IMG/VR virus record: IMGVR_UViG_3300011416_000037
Coordinates: 1 to 23,657 of that record
Source of the DNA: a virus
Length of the DNA: 23,657 nucleotides
Direction: 5' to 3' (one strand)
Shown here: positions 11,659 through 20,469 of the stretch, one piece after another
How positions within the stretch are numbered: position 1 is the stretch's first letter
How the letters are laid out: each line of letters begins with the position of its first letter
Notes under the pieces: generated by a model
The model's database searches: none
What the model saw: the letters and a program-made list of their open reading frames with translations, nothing else
What the model was told of the DNA's origin: nothing
Made by a program: the position numbers and the translations under genes

Positions 11659-11820
11659 TTAAAACGCTGCCTCTAGTGCGAACCATAGCGGCACTAGTAC
11701 CCATGCTGCTAGCCCAACACATACCCAATTTATGCTCCCTACTCCGGCTGTATGTACTGCTCCTACTGCAAAGAATACAAACGCTATTAAGTAACATATT
11801 ACCTGTCCTTCTGCGCTCAT
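11659..11820 (-). CDS. 53-residue membrane protein upstream of the amidase
   Basis: I found this gene by translating the gap between the 113-aa gene and the amidase. The product begins MSAEGQVICYLIAFVFFAVG and ends WVLVPLWFALEAAF, with two hydrophobic segments (about residues 6-24 and 31-50) separated by a short loop. The ATG overlaps the upstream TGA (ATGA), and the stop is 1 nt from the amidase ATG, so it is firmly embedded in the operon. It could be a holin or antiholin, or a small virion or membrane protein often found beside tail genes. Confidence 0.75.
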   Translation of the reverse strand: MSAEGQVICYLIAFVFFAVGAVHTAGVGSINWVCVGLAAWVLVPLWFALEAAF

Positions 11821-12158
11821 CTTATACTTCTACGCCTACCATTATTACCCGCTCGTACCGGGGTAGGCCGTGGTACTGGCGCTGGCCCGTGTTCGTGCGG
11901 TGGCTCTGCCGGTGCTGCCACCATTGGCCCCGGTGCAAAGATACCTCGTACCCGCGTATACTCTATGCCTATCCAGTAGAACGCCTTAGTATTATCTGCT
12001 AGTAGTAGGTCTGTTGCTTCCCCCTTACTACGCATCTTCCAGACTATATGCGCTTGGTCGTCGTCTGCGCCTAGCCACTTGCCATCCTCTGTGTCTACTA
12101 GATATACGCTAAAGAGCGGGTTACTATCGTAGTAAATCCATTCCGTCTGTACTGCCAT
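11817..12158 (-). CDS. Hypothetical tail-region accessory protein
   Basis: This 113-aa protein begins MAVQTEWIYYDSNPLFSVYL, a beta-rich N-terminal domain with DTEDGKWLGADDDQAHIVW. It ends in a Pro-, Ala- and Arg-rich tail of about 35 residues with HEHGPAPVPRPTPVR, probably disordered. It follows an 84-aa gene and is coupled by ATGA to the 53-aa membrane protein. Virion accessory or fibre-associated roles are possible but unproven. Confidence 0.65.
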   Translation of the reverse strand: MAVQTEWIYYDSNPLFSVYLVDTEDGKWLGADDDQAHIVWKMRSKGEATDLLLADNTKAFYWIGIEYTRVRGIFAPGPMVAAPAEPPHEHGPAPVPRPTPVRAGNNGRRRSIR

Positions 12159-12161
12159 GTG

Positions 12162-12416
12162 TTACCCCTTTAGTCCTTCTAGAGCCTCGTTAGCTTCTTT
12201 TGCTGCGTTCTTTTCTTCTGTGTAACTAGCTACCTTTTCGCTAATAGCTTTCCGTACCTCCTCTGGTGTAGGCGGGGTAGTACCGGGCATATCTACATGG
12301 TCTGCCCGTACTATCTGCTTATCGTCTCTCTCGTCTAGGTAGTAAACATCATACGAAACTACGTATGCGCCATCCTGCCGTATGCTTGTGTTCGTTACTA
12401 GCCATTTGTAATCCAT
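12162..12416 (-). CDS. Small protein coupled to the hub/fibre gene
   Basis: This 84-aa protein starts MDYKWLVTNTSIRQDGAYVV. It has an N-terminal beta-strand-rich half and a C-terminal charged helix (EEVRKAISEKVASYTEEKNA). Its ATG overlaps the TAA of the giant hub/fibre gene (TAATG). Small proteins placed just after a fibre or hub gene can be chaperones or fibre tip proteins; here this is only inferred from position. Confidence 0.65.
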   Translation of the reverse strand: MDYKWLVTNTSIRQDGAYVVSYDVYYLDERDDKQIVRADHVDMPGTTPPTPEEVRKAISEKVASYTEEKNAAKEANEALEGLKG

Positions 12417-15400
12417 TAGATAGGTACCACACTTGTAGCGGTTTGTAGCGTCTTTACGATTGCCTCTAGGTCTAGTAGCTCGCTACTGGTAAAGGTTATC
12501 GTATTGCGCCCGGTCAACGGTTGCCCCTGAGAGTCTATCAGATATGCGGTTATGTCTTTTTCTAGGAAGTCCGAATTAAACGGCCCGCCGAGTGCGACTG
12601 TTCTACTAACGCCATTTATAGTAACTGTGATACCGGGTGAGCTAGGGCCGCTACCCTCGAATATCCCAAACTCTAGCGCGTGTGTGTGCGCTGGCGTAGT
12701 GTGTGTATGGCTCGATACTGTATGGGTATGTGCCGATTCGCTATCGTTAGTACCGCCGCTAAAGCTGTGCGTATGATTCGGGGTAGTGTGAGTATGTGTA
12801 GACGCTGCCCCATACGTCCACGTCTGAGTATCTTCTAGTGGCGCATACGGTACAAGAAATAGTAGATTTTGTGTAAAGCTACCTGCTTCATCTAGTTTAG
12901 TCTCTACCGACCATGATTGACCACCTCCACCCGGCCCTAGTGGATGCGTATGCGGTACGCTATTGGATGCAGTAACGGCATTCTGTACGTATGTTGCATT
13001 TGTGTTTTCTGTATGCCCGTGGCTAGTAGATTCAAGGGTACCGCCTGTCCACCATTCATCCCCGGATAGTATCACTGTCCACATTAGGTGTCGGTGGCTA
13101 CCCTCTGCGCCAGACGTACTACCGCCCCCGCTCGCTACTGTACCGCCGCTAAAGCCGTGCGAGTGGCTAGACCCGCCTGAGCTAGTAACCCCGCCGCCGC
13201 TGCCAGACGTAGAGCCACCGCCGCTAGCTACCCCGCTAGCGTTAGTGCGTACTGCTTTTAGCGATACTGATAGTTCCGCCTTGTGTAGATACTGTACGTT
13301 ATTCCATAGGTCTACAATTAGTGTAACATCGTGTGTAGCGTCAATGCTGCGCCGCTCGCTAAAGGAATCTACGAACGTATACGCCTTTTGTGCGGTCTTA
13401 ACTGCGTAGCTACTGGCATACTCGTCTACCTGTTGCCTAGACTCCGCATCCGGGTCTCGGTCTACCGTGCTTACTATAATGTCCCATGCGTCCGCGCCCG
13501 ATGCCTCAAATGAGCGTGTGAAACTCATTACATACATTAGCTCGTCTACTGTCTTACCGTCTCCGTGATAGACTACTCGTACTCTATCTCCTACCTCTAG
13601 TAGCGCGACTCCTGCCGCGTAATGCTCTAATCCTACGGGCAGTACCCGGTACGTCTTAGCCGTCTGTTTCCCTCTTTGCAGTGCGGTAAGAGTGTAGTCA
13701 TATAGTGTATTAGCTGCGCGGGTTACCTCTAGGCTAACGGGTGACAGTGGCACTACCTCTTTAATGCTTAGCACTCGCTCGCGTTGTCCATGCGCTGCTA
13801 TGCTATTCTCATCGGCTAGGTAGTAGTAAATCTGGTTATCCGGCCCTATGCTCGTTAGTATATGGTAGGGTGCCTGCTCTAGTGTTTTCTCTGCTAATAC
13901 AATAGCGTCTAAATCGAACGTCTCCGATGCTACCGCCGTCTGTTGCTCCACTACCAGTAGTACCGCTGTTCTGTCATTGGCTACTAGTGTATATTCTAGC
14001 TCTAGGTAGTTCCACCCGCTAACAAGCGTCTGCGTAATCTCGGTTTGCTCGGCCCCGGACGCGCCCCCGGTGCCGCGCAGACGCATTTTAACGGCTTTCC
14101 CTACCTCTGTGCCCGCTACGGATAGGTAGACCCTTGCCGCGAATGTCCGGCCAGCGGTGGCCCCGGTAAGTGCTGCCGTGTAGGTTGCGCTATACTCGGT
14201 ACCGGCAGTTCTAGAGACCCTACCTACTGACTGCGCGTGTTTGCTAGCGGCCACCCCTCCTTGCACTCTGGCAATAGTAGCATTAGTTACAGACCAACCA
14301 GTAGTGTTAGTCTCAAAGGAAGGATTAGCACATAACTGTATTGGCCTAGTTGCCATCCTTAAATCTAGTGCGTTGATTCCTTCCCCTTGCCCTAGCGGTA
14401 TAAGGTAGTTCCATAAGTCCGCCGATTCCTCGAATAGTGCCGCCTCTGATATTGGATATACGGCCATGTTAGGGTACGCCTGCCGTACATTCTGCAACAC
14501 TATAGACCGCTGTACGCCTGCGGCAGTAACGTCTATCTCTTTAGTTACGTTGTTTTCTCGTACATGGATACCGGCAGTTCGCGCTAGCTCTGCTAGTCCC
14601 TCGAACCTCGATAGGCCGTCCATCCGGGCTGTAAATCCGTAGTTCGTGATTGTATCTACTGTACCTACTGCCCATCCGGTAGTAGCCAACAGGGTAGCCG
14701 CTGCCGATGCTACGCTAACATTCGCAAACTGCATACCGAGTAATGTATTCTTCCAAACTAGTTGACGGGCTATGCTCTGTCCTGTTACCTCTAGTATGTA
14801 CTCTTGATTCTTAGTATTCCGCCACTCTAGACCGTCTATGATGCCCCGGAAGATTAGCCCCTCCCCCTCCCTGTAAAACCGTAGCTCGTACCCTTGCTCT
14901 AGGTACTGCGCTTTCTCATTGTTCGCGGCTAGCTCTCCCCTAAAGTCTCCTATTTTATCTAGTGCTAGCGTGTAATCGAGTGCCAGAATTGGCATAGGGC
15001 CGAATGGTAGTTTTTCTCCTGCCGCCGTGTACGCCTCTGCCATAACTCTACGTAGCTGCGGTGCCGCCGTAAACTCTAGCGCCTCTGCCTCTGTAACGTT
15101 TACTCGTAGGTTGTCTGTATCTGTCTTGTCGTCAAATGTAGCTAGTGCGTCTGCCTCGGTAATGTTTACCGCTAGGTTCTCCGCCTCTCCTTGTGCGGTT
15201 GCTAGCTCCTCTACCTCTGTAATGTTCACTGCCGCGCTATCTGTATCGTCTCCGCTAGCGGTATAATCCTCTACCTCTGTTACCTTGACGCCCGCGCTAT
15301 CTGCGTCTGCCTTATCATCTATTGTAACAAGTGCTTCCACCTCGGTTATCTTAACGCCTGCGTTCTCCGCATCCGCCTTATCGTCTTGGGTAACGATAGA

Positions 15401-16894
15401 TTCCGCTTCGGTTACCTTGACGCCCGCGCTATCTGCGTCTGCTTGGGGTATCTCTAATACTTCTACTACTTCATCTTCTGTTACATTAACTGCTAGGTCT
15501 TCCGCATCCTCTACTACCGCGCTTGTTATATCTTCTAGCTCTGTTACATTAACTGCTAGGTTTTCTGTATCGATTACTCCTACCGTGTCTACTACTTCGG
15601 CCTCGGTAACGTTTACCGCTAGGTTCTCGGAGTCTGCTTTTTGAGCTATGTTTAATTGTATGAAAGCTACTGTATAATATGCTGGTATGCTGCTATCCGA
15701 TGTAACAGTAGCGCCAGTATCATTAGCGAACGCAGTAGTAGACGCAGTTAGAGTAGGGATAGTATGAGTATGGCTGCTTGTACTCATAGCCGTAGTAGAA
15801 CCAGTGCTACTTACAGTGTTTGATACATCTACCGATGTAGTAGCGGAGTGAGAATGGCTACCACCATGCCCCGCTAAGTGAGTATGGGTAAATGTACCAT
15901 GCCCATGTGTACTAGCTCCGCCAGTGCTACCCCTCTCTCCGTCATTTAGGGCACCTTTAACAAACTTATCGCGCAAGTCTGGCGTACCGCTAGAGCCATC
16001 GCATAAAATCCAACCTGCCGGTATACTCGCTATAGTACCAATCCACAAACAGATAATACCCGCTGGCTCTCCTGCGCTAGCGGAAGCTAATATGTAATGT
16101 AGTTTATGGTATGGCGGGTCTCCTGCGTCCGCTGTACTCGTACCTGTAGCTGCGTCTGTATCCGATGTAGATAGCGAATAGTTTACCATTCCGCCGTGTA
16201 TATGGCCGGACGTCGCTACGTTATCCACTGCCCCGGACGTAGCCGAACCGCCACTACCATCATTTGTAGGCGGCCCGTGTATGTGCGAACCTGATTGTAA
16301 ATGCGCTTGGGACGCTGCTACATTGTGTGTATGTGTAGCAGTCCCGCCCGCACTACCTCCCCCGGCCCCGCCCGCTGCGCCTCTGGCGTATCTGTTTTGA
16401 AAGTTAGTATCAATTGACCAGTTAGTTGGCGCAGTAGCTGTATTCCATATGGCGTTACATCCACTAGGAAACTCGGTAGGGCTACCGTTAGACTGAATCC
16501 ATATTACTGTTCTGTGTAGCTGCTCGGCAGAGTTAGCGCCGAAACTGTGTTGCCCCGCTGTGATACTCATCGTAGCCGCTGGCGGGGTAATTGTGTGTGA
16601 GTGCGGGTGGCCTACAAACGTCTTACCCGTACTTGTAGCAGTGTTGGTAATACTGCCTACACTGTTGCCGCTATTCTGGTTCGGGTGAGTATGGCTAACG
16701 CTACCGCCGTGGTTATGGCTCGGTATTTGGTGGCTGCTATGGCTATTGCTACCACCAGTGCTACCGGGGTTAGTGGCGGAAGTTGGTACCCCTCTAGGGT
16801 ACTTATCGTCTAGCGCAGTTACGCGAGTCCAGTTAGCAGGAATGCTCCCTGCCGTACTAGGCCACCCGACAATAACGCCAGACGCTATCGCCAC
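12416..16894 (-). CDS. Giant composite tail hub / receptor-binding protein
   Basis: This 1492-aa protein starts with GTG overlapping the upstream TAG (TAGTG). Residues about 1-418 hold three collar/lectin-type units, each with a 'PxxWxxxxG', 'xxxRGA' or 'DLRDKFVKG' signature and His-x-His clusters (for example HGHGTFTHTH) that in T4 gp12-type fibres bind metal. Residues 418-617 are nine short repeats around NLAVNVTE. From Met618 a Tal/gp37-type baseplate hub begins (PILALDYTLALDKIGDF, GLIFRGIIDGLEWR). Residues about 853-1000 (NPSFETNTTGWSV to DLDAIVL) look like an inserted carbohydrate-binding jelly roll. The hub then resumes, and residues about 1210-1400 form another Gly/Ser/His-rich receptor region. 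It would sit at the tail tip, plug the tube and bind the host surface. Confidence 0.85.
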   Translation of the reverse strand: MAIASGVIVGWPSTAGSIPANWTRVTALDDKYPRGVPTSATNPGSTGGSNSHSSHQIPSHNHGGSVSHTHPNQNSGNSVGSITNTATSTGKTFVGHPHSHTITPPAATMSITAGQHSFGANSAEQLHRTVIWIQSNGSPTEFPSGCNAIWNTATAPTNWSIDTNFQNRYARGAAGGAGGGSAGGTATHTHNVAASQAHLQSGSHIHGPPTNDGSGGSATSGAVDNVATSGHIHGGMVNYSLSTSDTDAATGTSTADAGDPPYHKLHYILASASAGEPAGIICLWIGTIASIPAGWILCDGSSGTPDLRDKFVKGALNDGERGSTGGASTHGHGTFTHTHLAGHGGSHSHSATTSVDVSNTVSSTGSTTAMSTSSHTHTIPTLTASTTAFANDTGATVTSDSSIPAYYTVAFIQLNIAQKADSENLAVNVTEAEVVDTVGVIDTENLAVNVTELEDITSAVVEDAEDLAVNVTEDEVVEVLEIPQADADSAGVKVTEAESIVTQDDKADAENAGVKITEVEALVTIDDKADADSAGVKVTEVEDYTASGDDTDSAAVNITEVEELATAQGEAENLAVNITEADALATFDDKTDTDNLRVNVTEAEALEFTAAPQLRRVMAEAYTAAGEKLPFGPMPILALDYTLALDKIGDFRGELAANNEKAQYLEQGYELRFYREGEGLIFRGIIDGLEWRNTKNQEYILEVTGQSIARQLVWKNTLLGMQFANVSVASAAATLLATTGWAVGTVDTITNYGFTARMDGLSRFEGLAELARTAGIHVRENNVTKEIDVTAAGVQRSIVLQNVRQAYPNMAVYPISEAALFEESADLWNYLIPLGQGEGINALDLRMATRPIQLCANPSFETNTTGWSVTNATIARVQGGVAASKHAQSVGRVSRTAGTEYSATYTAALTGATAGRTFAARVYLSVAGTEVGKAVKMRLRGTGGASGAEQTEITQTLVSGWNYLELEYTLVANDRTAVLLVVEQQTAVASETFDLDAIVLAEKTLEQAPYHILTSIGPDNQIYYYLADENSIAAHGQRERVLSIKEVVPLSPVSLEVTRAANTLYDYTLTALQRGKQTAKTYRVLPVGLEHYAAGVALLEVGDRVRVVYHGDGKTVDELMYVMSFTRSFEASGADAWDIIVSTVDRDPDAESRQQVDEYASSYAVKTAQKAYTFVDSFSERRSIDATHDVTLIVDLWNNVQYLHKAELSVSLKAVRTNASGVASGGGSTSGSGGGVTSSGGSSHSHGFSGGTVASGGGSTSGAEGSHRHLMWTVILSGDEWWTGGTLESTSHGHTENTNATYVQNAVTASNSVPHTHPLGPGGGGQSWSVETKLDEAGSFTQNLLFLVPYAPLEDTQTWTYGAASTHTHTTPNHTHSFSGGTNDSESAHTHTVSSHTHTTPAHTHALEFGIFEGSGPSSPGITVTINGVSRTVALGGPFNSDFLEKDITAYLIDSQGQPLTGRNTITFTSSELLDLEAIVKTLQTATSVVPI
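15027..15645 (-). repeat. Nine tandem ~20-24-codon repeats in the hub/fibre gene
   Basis: Residues about 418-617 contain nine diverged copies of a unit with the core [DE]-[NDS]-x-x-V-[NK]-[VI]-T-E, such as ENLAVNVTEAE, DSAGVKVTEAE, ENAGVKITEVE and DSAAVNITEVE. Units of 19-24 residues are acidic and joined by DDKAD-like linkers. At DNA level the units are about 60-72 bp and share GTTAC and TTAAC blocks. They form a likely extended, flexible stalk between the collar units and the hub. Confidence 0.8.
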
Positions 16895-17277
16895 TAGACT
16901 AGGACTACCGTATCAGTGCAAGTAAGTACCCACGATGCCGCGCTAGTCTTAGTACCCAATGCTATTACTTTCCTACTTAGCATCTGTGCGGTAGATACTG
17001 CGTTAAAGATACCTCGCTCTAACCAGTTCCAGTTAGCATCGCCAGTAGCAAAGGTAGATTTCCACACTATGACATTAGCAGTACGTTGCGGGTACGTACT
17101 ATCCATAGGCTTTCGCACCTTGTTAGACGCTGCCTGTAGGTCTGTATGTGTCGCGTTAAATGCAGTAGAGCTATCGCCTACTCCGATATGCGCCGCCGCG
17201 TTAGTAAACTTCGTGTACGTGCTACCGCCTGTTATGGCGTCTGCTATTAGGTCTCGTGCTAGGTTTACTAGTGCCAT
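16894..17277 (-). CDS. Phage tail/baseplate-associated structural protein
   Basis: The start at 17277 (MALVNLARDLIADAITGG, 127 aa) has GAGGAG 9-10 nt upstream and lies just after the previous stop; the open frame to 17313 would overlap that gene and lacks support. Residues about 31-41 read IGVGDSSTAFN, then MDSTYPQRTANV and ALGTKTSAASW. I recall this pattern from small proteins next to tail fibre or hub genes in diverse phages. It is probably a virion component near the tail tip. TAGTG overlap links it to the hub gene. Confidence 0.75.
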   Translation of the reverse strand: MALVNLARDLIADAITGGSTYTKFTNAAAHIGVGDSSTAFNATHTDLQAASNKVRKPMDSTYPQRTANVIVWKSTFATGDANWNWLERGIFNAVSTAQMLSRKVIALGTKTSAASWVLTCTDTVVLV

Positions 17278-17279
17278 GA

Positions 17280-17486
17280 TTACTGTCTCCTCGTAAATTG
17301 CTTTACTACGCATCCATCTTCCGTGTCTGCGTGTACTTCGTAAACTACATGGGCAGTTCGAGTAGTCCAGTTCTCGGTATCGGCCAGAGCCGTACCTAGT
17401 AGGACTTCCGCGCTAGCTTCCCCGTCTACCGATTCTTCTAGCTCTATCTCAGTAACTGCAATCTGAGTTCTAACAATCTTAGCCAT
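17280..17486 (-). CDS. Small hypothetical tail-region protein
   Basis: This 68-aa acidic protein begins MAKIVRTQIAVTEIELEESV and looks beta-rich (ENWTTRTAHVVYEVHADTED). The ATG lies inside the end of the upstream gene (8-nt overlap). There is no known motif. Its place between Dit and the hub suggests a baseplate accessory protein; this is inference. Confidence 0.65.
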   Translation of the reverse strand: MAKIVRTQIAVTEIELEESVDGEASAEVLLGTALADTENWTTRTAHVVYEVHADTEDGCVVKQFTRRQ

Positions 17487-17709
17487 TCCTAATACCTCTT
17501 TCTATTCGCTCGATAGTTGGTTTGTGTACTATCTTTTGTCCGGTATCCAGTGTTACGTAATCCTCCTGTATCCATGTAGCATCCGGCTTACAGTGATACT
17601 TAGCCCGGTGTTCTTCGTCGCACTCATGTAGGTAGCTCTCTACCTTTTCTTGCTGCTTCATTACTAGCCCGTGGTACTCGTAATCTATTGGCCCTAGTGT
17701 ATTAGGCAT
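17479..17709 (-). CDS. Small hypothetical protein with Cys/His residues
   Basis: This 76-aa protein begins MPNTLGPIDYEYHGLVMKQQ. HECDEEHRAKYHC near residue 28 could bind a metal ion. The C-terminal half is charged with IVHKPTIERIERGIRNG. It overlaps the end of the distal tail protein gene by 8 nt and the next gene by 8 nt. It may be a tail-tip accessory or chaperone; family not recognised. Confidence 0.65.
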   Translation of the reverse strand: MPNTLGPIDYEYHGLVMKQQEKVESYLHECDEEHRAKYHCKPDATWIQEDYVTLDTGQKIVHKPTIERIERGIRNG

Positions 17710-18535
17710 ATGCCGCGTAAAACTCCCATTCTAGAGTAGCGTTAGGGGTGCCGCCGTCCGTATAAATGATGCTATTTACTCCGGGTTCTAAATCGAGTAG
17801 CCCTACTTGTGTAACTGGTACTGTTACCTTGTCGTAATCATCCGTATACGTGCTACCATTATCATTAGACCACTCTACCCGCATTTCTCCTGCATCTATG
17901 CGTAGCTCGCTATCTGCGCTTACTGCATCTCGGGTACTCGCAATCTGCATACCTACTCCTTGACTGACAAACTGCGGATTGGTAAATCCTGTAGCACTGT
18001 TGCTGCGTAACCTAAATATAGCGTCTCGTACTCGCATATTACCGGGGTTAGTAATGTTAAAAGGCTCTGGCGTACTGTCTAGTAGTTGACTACCTGTTTG
18101 TAGCGTCTCTCCGTACCAGTCGCTACTACGCTTAAACTCGCACTCTACCGGCATATGATTAACTATCTCTGCACCAATAACGGGTACTGGCCGTTTCGTA
18201 GCTCGCGCTCGGCACCAACGTCTAGTGCTCTGGCTATCGATAGTCCATAGCTTACCTCTGCCTATGCGGTCTATCTTGCTAACTAGGTCGTCAAAAGTAT
18301 CTTCCGTTAGTGCATCATCATTAACGCCTAGTATCATCCATCGTACAATCTCTAGCCCGTCTGCCTTTGGTGACTGGTAGCGGCCTAGAAAATCGTGCTC
18401 ATAGTCCGCGCCTACCAGCGGTACACTAGCTATCCTGTACTCTTGCGATTGGTCGTACTCTAGTTGGGCAGTACCAAACGTTACGCTAATACTACCATCT
18501 TCTGATTCGTACATATATGGATAACGTATCGTCAA
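17702..18535 (-). CDS. Distal tail protein (Dit)-like
   Basis: This 277-aa protein starts with TTG overlapping the tape measure stop (TTGA); an ATG eight codons in is the alternative. The N-terminal 140 residues contain DYEHDFLGRYQSPKADGLEI and KIDRIGRGKLWTID, fitting the N-terminal belt domain of siphophage Dit proteins. The C-terminal part is beta-rich. Dit forms a hexameric hub at the tail end linking the tube to the Tal protein. Its position directly after the tape measure and before the hub gene is the usual one. Confidence 0.8.
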   Translation of the reverse strand: MTIRYPYMYESEDGSISVTFGTAQLEYDQSQEYRIASVPLVGADYEHDFLGRYQSPKADGLEIVRWMILGVNDDALTEDTFDDLVSKIDRIGRGKLWTIDSQSTRRWCRARATKRPVPVIGAEIVNHMPVECEFKRSSDWYGETLQTGSQLLDSTPEPFNITNPGNMRVRDAIFRLRSNSATGFTNPQFVSQGVGMQIASTRDAVSADSELRIDAGEMRVEWSNDNGSTYTDDYDKVTVPVTQVGLLDLEPGVNSIIYTDGGTPNATLEWEFYAAYA

Positions 18536-20469
18536 GCTGTACCGCTCTTTCGCATCTTAGCCCGTAAGCCGTATGCCACCCGGTTAACGCTTAGCCGCGC
18601 TTCCTCTGCGCTCGTAGCGTAAACAGTATCGATATTTACTACTATGCCCCGGTCGCTCCCCGGTGCCTGCCTCGCTCCACCTAAGCCGCCTGTAGCACGT
18701 TTGCGCCAGTCCGCAAGGGGTATTACCGCCTCTGGCCCCGCCTCGCCTACTAGAGCTAGTGTAGGCCGTGTAACAATACCGCCCTCGGCCATTGGTATAT
18801 ATAACTGTGGAAACGACCAATTCCACCCCGGTATACTCCCCGGCCCCGGCGGGTCAAATCCGGGTACTGAGATTCGTACATTATTGTGCAACCAGTTTAG
18901 CGCGGATTGAAGCGCACTCCTAAGCGCACTCTTTAGCGCGTCGCCTATCTCGCCTACATTCCCTAGGATACCTTTAATGCCTGCTACTATACCATCTTTA
19001 AGTGCAGTACCTAGAGCTTTGGCGGCAGTAAGCATACGGGGTACCATCTGCGTTAGTAGGAAGTCAATAGCTAGCCCAACGATAGCCTTAATACCATCCC
19101 ATACCGAGCTAAATATCTGCTTAACGCCACTCCATGCCCTATCCCAATCGCCAGTAAAGACGCCCATGAATACATCTACTAAGCCTTTGATTACGCCTAG
19201 TACCGTCTCTATGTATATCTTCATAGCGTTCCATCCTAGCTCGATAACGGCTAGCCACGCCCCAACATAGAACATTACCAGCGGCTCTATCTTATCCCAC
19301 ACTACCTTAATAATGTCGTATACATCTTGCGCTACCTTAGCTACTGTCTCGTATACGGATATTAGCGCGGGAATTAGCGGGTCTTTAATCCATGCTACAA
19401 AGTCTATCCATACTTGCTTAACTGCGTCTACTGCTATTCCTAGCGCGGGTATCACTTCTACTATATCATCCCAATACTTGATAAGTAGACCAATACCTAT
19501 ACCTACTGCTACAAATGCGGCAATGAGTAGGATTATCGGTAGGTTGGCCGCAATCATCGCAGTAGCGACTAGCCACCATGCCGCCGCTTTAGCGTACAGT
19601 AGTGGAATAACCATAATAATAACTGGCACTAGCCCCATTGCTAGCGCGGGTATCACTATCTCTAGGTGGCCCGCAAGGAATCCTAGCCCCTCTCCAATTA
19701 GCGTCATAACAGGCGTTAACAGACCGAATGCCGGTATAACTACATCTACTAATATTCCGCCTAGTGCTGCCATAACGGGCAGTAGCGCGGTACCTATCGT
19801 CTCTTGTAGCTCGGCCATAGCTAACTCACTTTGGGCAAACTGGCCCGCTGTAGAGTTCGCGTAGGCTTCCGCCTGTCCACCAAACTTAGCTTGTACCGCC
19901 GCTAGTGCCTCGGCTTCTGTGGCATTATCTCCCATAGTGATACCCAATTTCTTGAATACCTCTACGTTCTCCTCGTTCATCTTGCCTAGCATCTTAGTAG
20001 CTTGAGCTAGCGGTATATTAGCTCCTCTTGCAAGGTCTTGCGCTGCCGCCATGCGTCGCGCTGATTCGTCATAGTCGCCAGTAGCGGCTATGAGAAATTG
20101 CATACCGTCCCTTACTTCATCGTCGCTAAATGCTAGCTTCTGCCCCGCGTCTATTAGCCCGCCCATGCTATCTTGCATCTCGGCTAACCCGGCTGCGCCA
20201 GTACCGCTAGCTTCTGCTAAGTTACTGAGTGATAAATCTAGGCGTATTGTCGCTGCTTCATCCTCTGCCGCCGCTCGCGCTGCATCCATTAAGTAGCCCG
20301 GTGCCGCTGTTATGCCTGCGCCTAAAGCTACCCCGCCTGCTATCTTCCCAATACTACCGAGCGTCTTACCTAGACTACTCCCCTTTTTCTCGCTATCGTC
20401 TATCGACTTGTTAAGGTCTTTATTATCTCCCTCAAACTTAAACTTAAAAACGCCTAGTATCGTACTCAT
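18532..20469 (-). CDS. Tail tape measure protein
   Basis: This 645-aa protein has an Ala-rich N-terminal coiled region with FKFEGDNKDLNKSIDDSEKK and Gly/Ala repeats. Segments such as EAEALAAVQAKFGGQAEAYA are typical of phage tape measures. A strongly hydrophobic stretch covers about residues 270-335. The C-terminal part has the frequent tape measure ending PGPGSIPGWNWSF and AEGGIVTRPTLALVGEAGPE, a GPEAVIPL-type motif. Tape measure length sets tail length; at roughly 0.15 nm per residue a tail of around 100 nm is expected. The ATG overlaps the end of the G-T chaperone frame by 26 nt. Confidence 0.93.
   Translation of the reverse strand: MSTILGVFKFKFEGDNKDLNKSIDDSEKKGSSLGKTLGSIGKIAGGVALGAGITAAPGYLMDAARAAAEDEAATIRLDLSLSNLAEASGTGAAGLAEMQDSMGGLIDAGQKLAFSDDEVRDGMQFLIAATGDYDESARRMAAAQDLARGANIPLAQATKMLGKMNEENVEVFKKLGITMGDNATEAEALAAVQAKFGGQAEAYANSTAGQFAQSELAMAELQETIGTALLPVMAALGGILVDVVIPAFGLLTPVMTLIGEGLGFLAGHLEIVIPALAMGLVPVIIMVIPLLYAKAAAWWLVATAMIAANLPIILLIAAFVAVGIGIGLLIKYWDDIVEVIPALGIAVDAVKQVWIDFVAWIKDPLIPALISVYETVAKVAQDVYDIIKVVWDKIEPLVMFYVGAWLAVIELGWNAMKIYIETVLGVIKGLVDVFMGVFTGDWDRAWSGVKQIFSSVWDGIKAIVGLAIDFLLTQMVPRMLTAAKALGTALKDGIVAGIKGILGNVGEIGDALKSALRSALQSALNWLHNNVRISVPGFDPPGPGSIPGWNWSFPQLYIPMAEGGIVTRPTLALVGEAGPEAVIPLADWRKRATGGLGGARQAPGSDRGIVVNIDTVYATSAEEARLSVNRVAYGLRAKMRKSGTA

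Noticed and set aside
15027-15644. Plus-strand open frames rich in Ser, Ala and Val opposite the repeat array
   Set aside because: They are antisense shadows of the repeat-rich hub gene; all real genes are on the minus strand and no ribosome binding site supports them.
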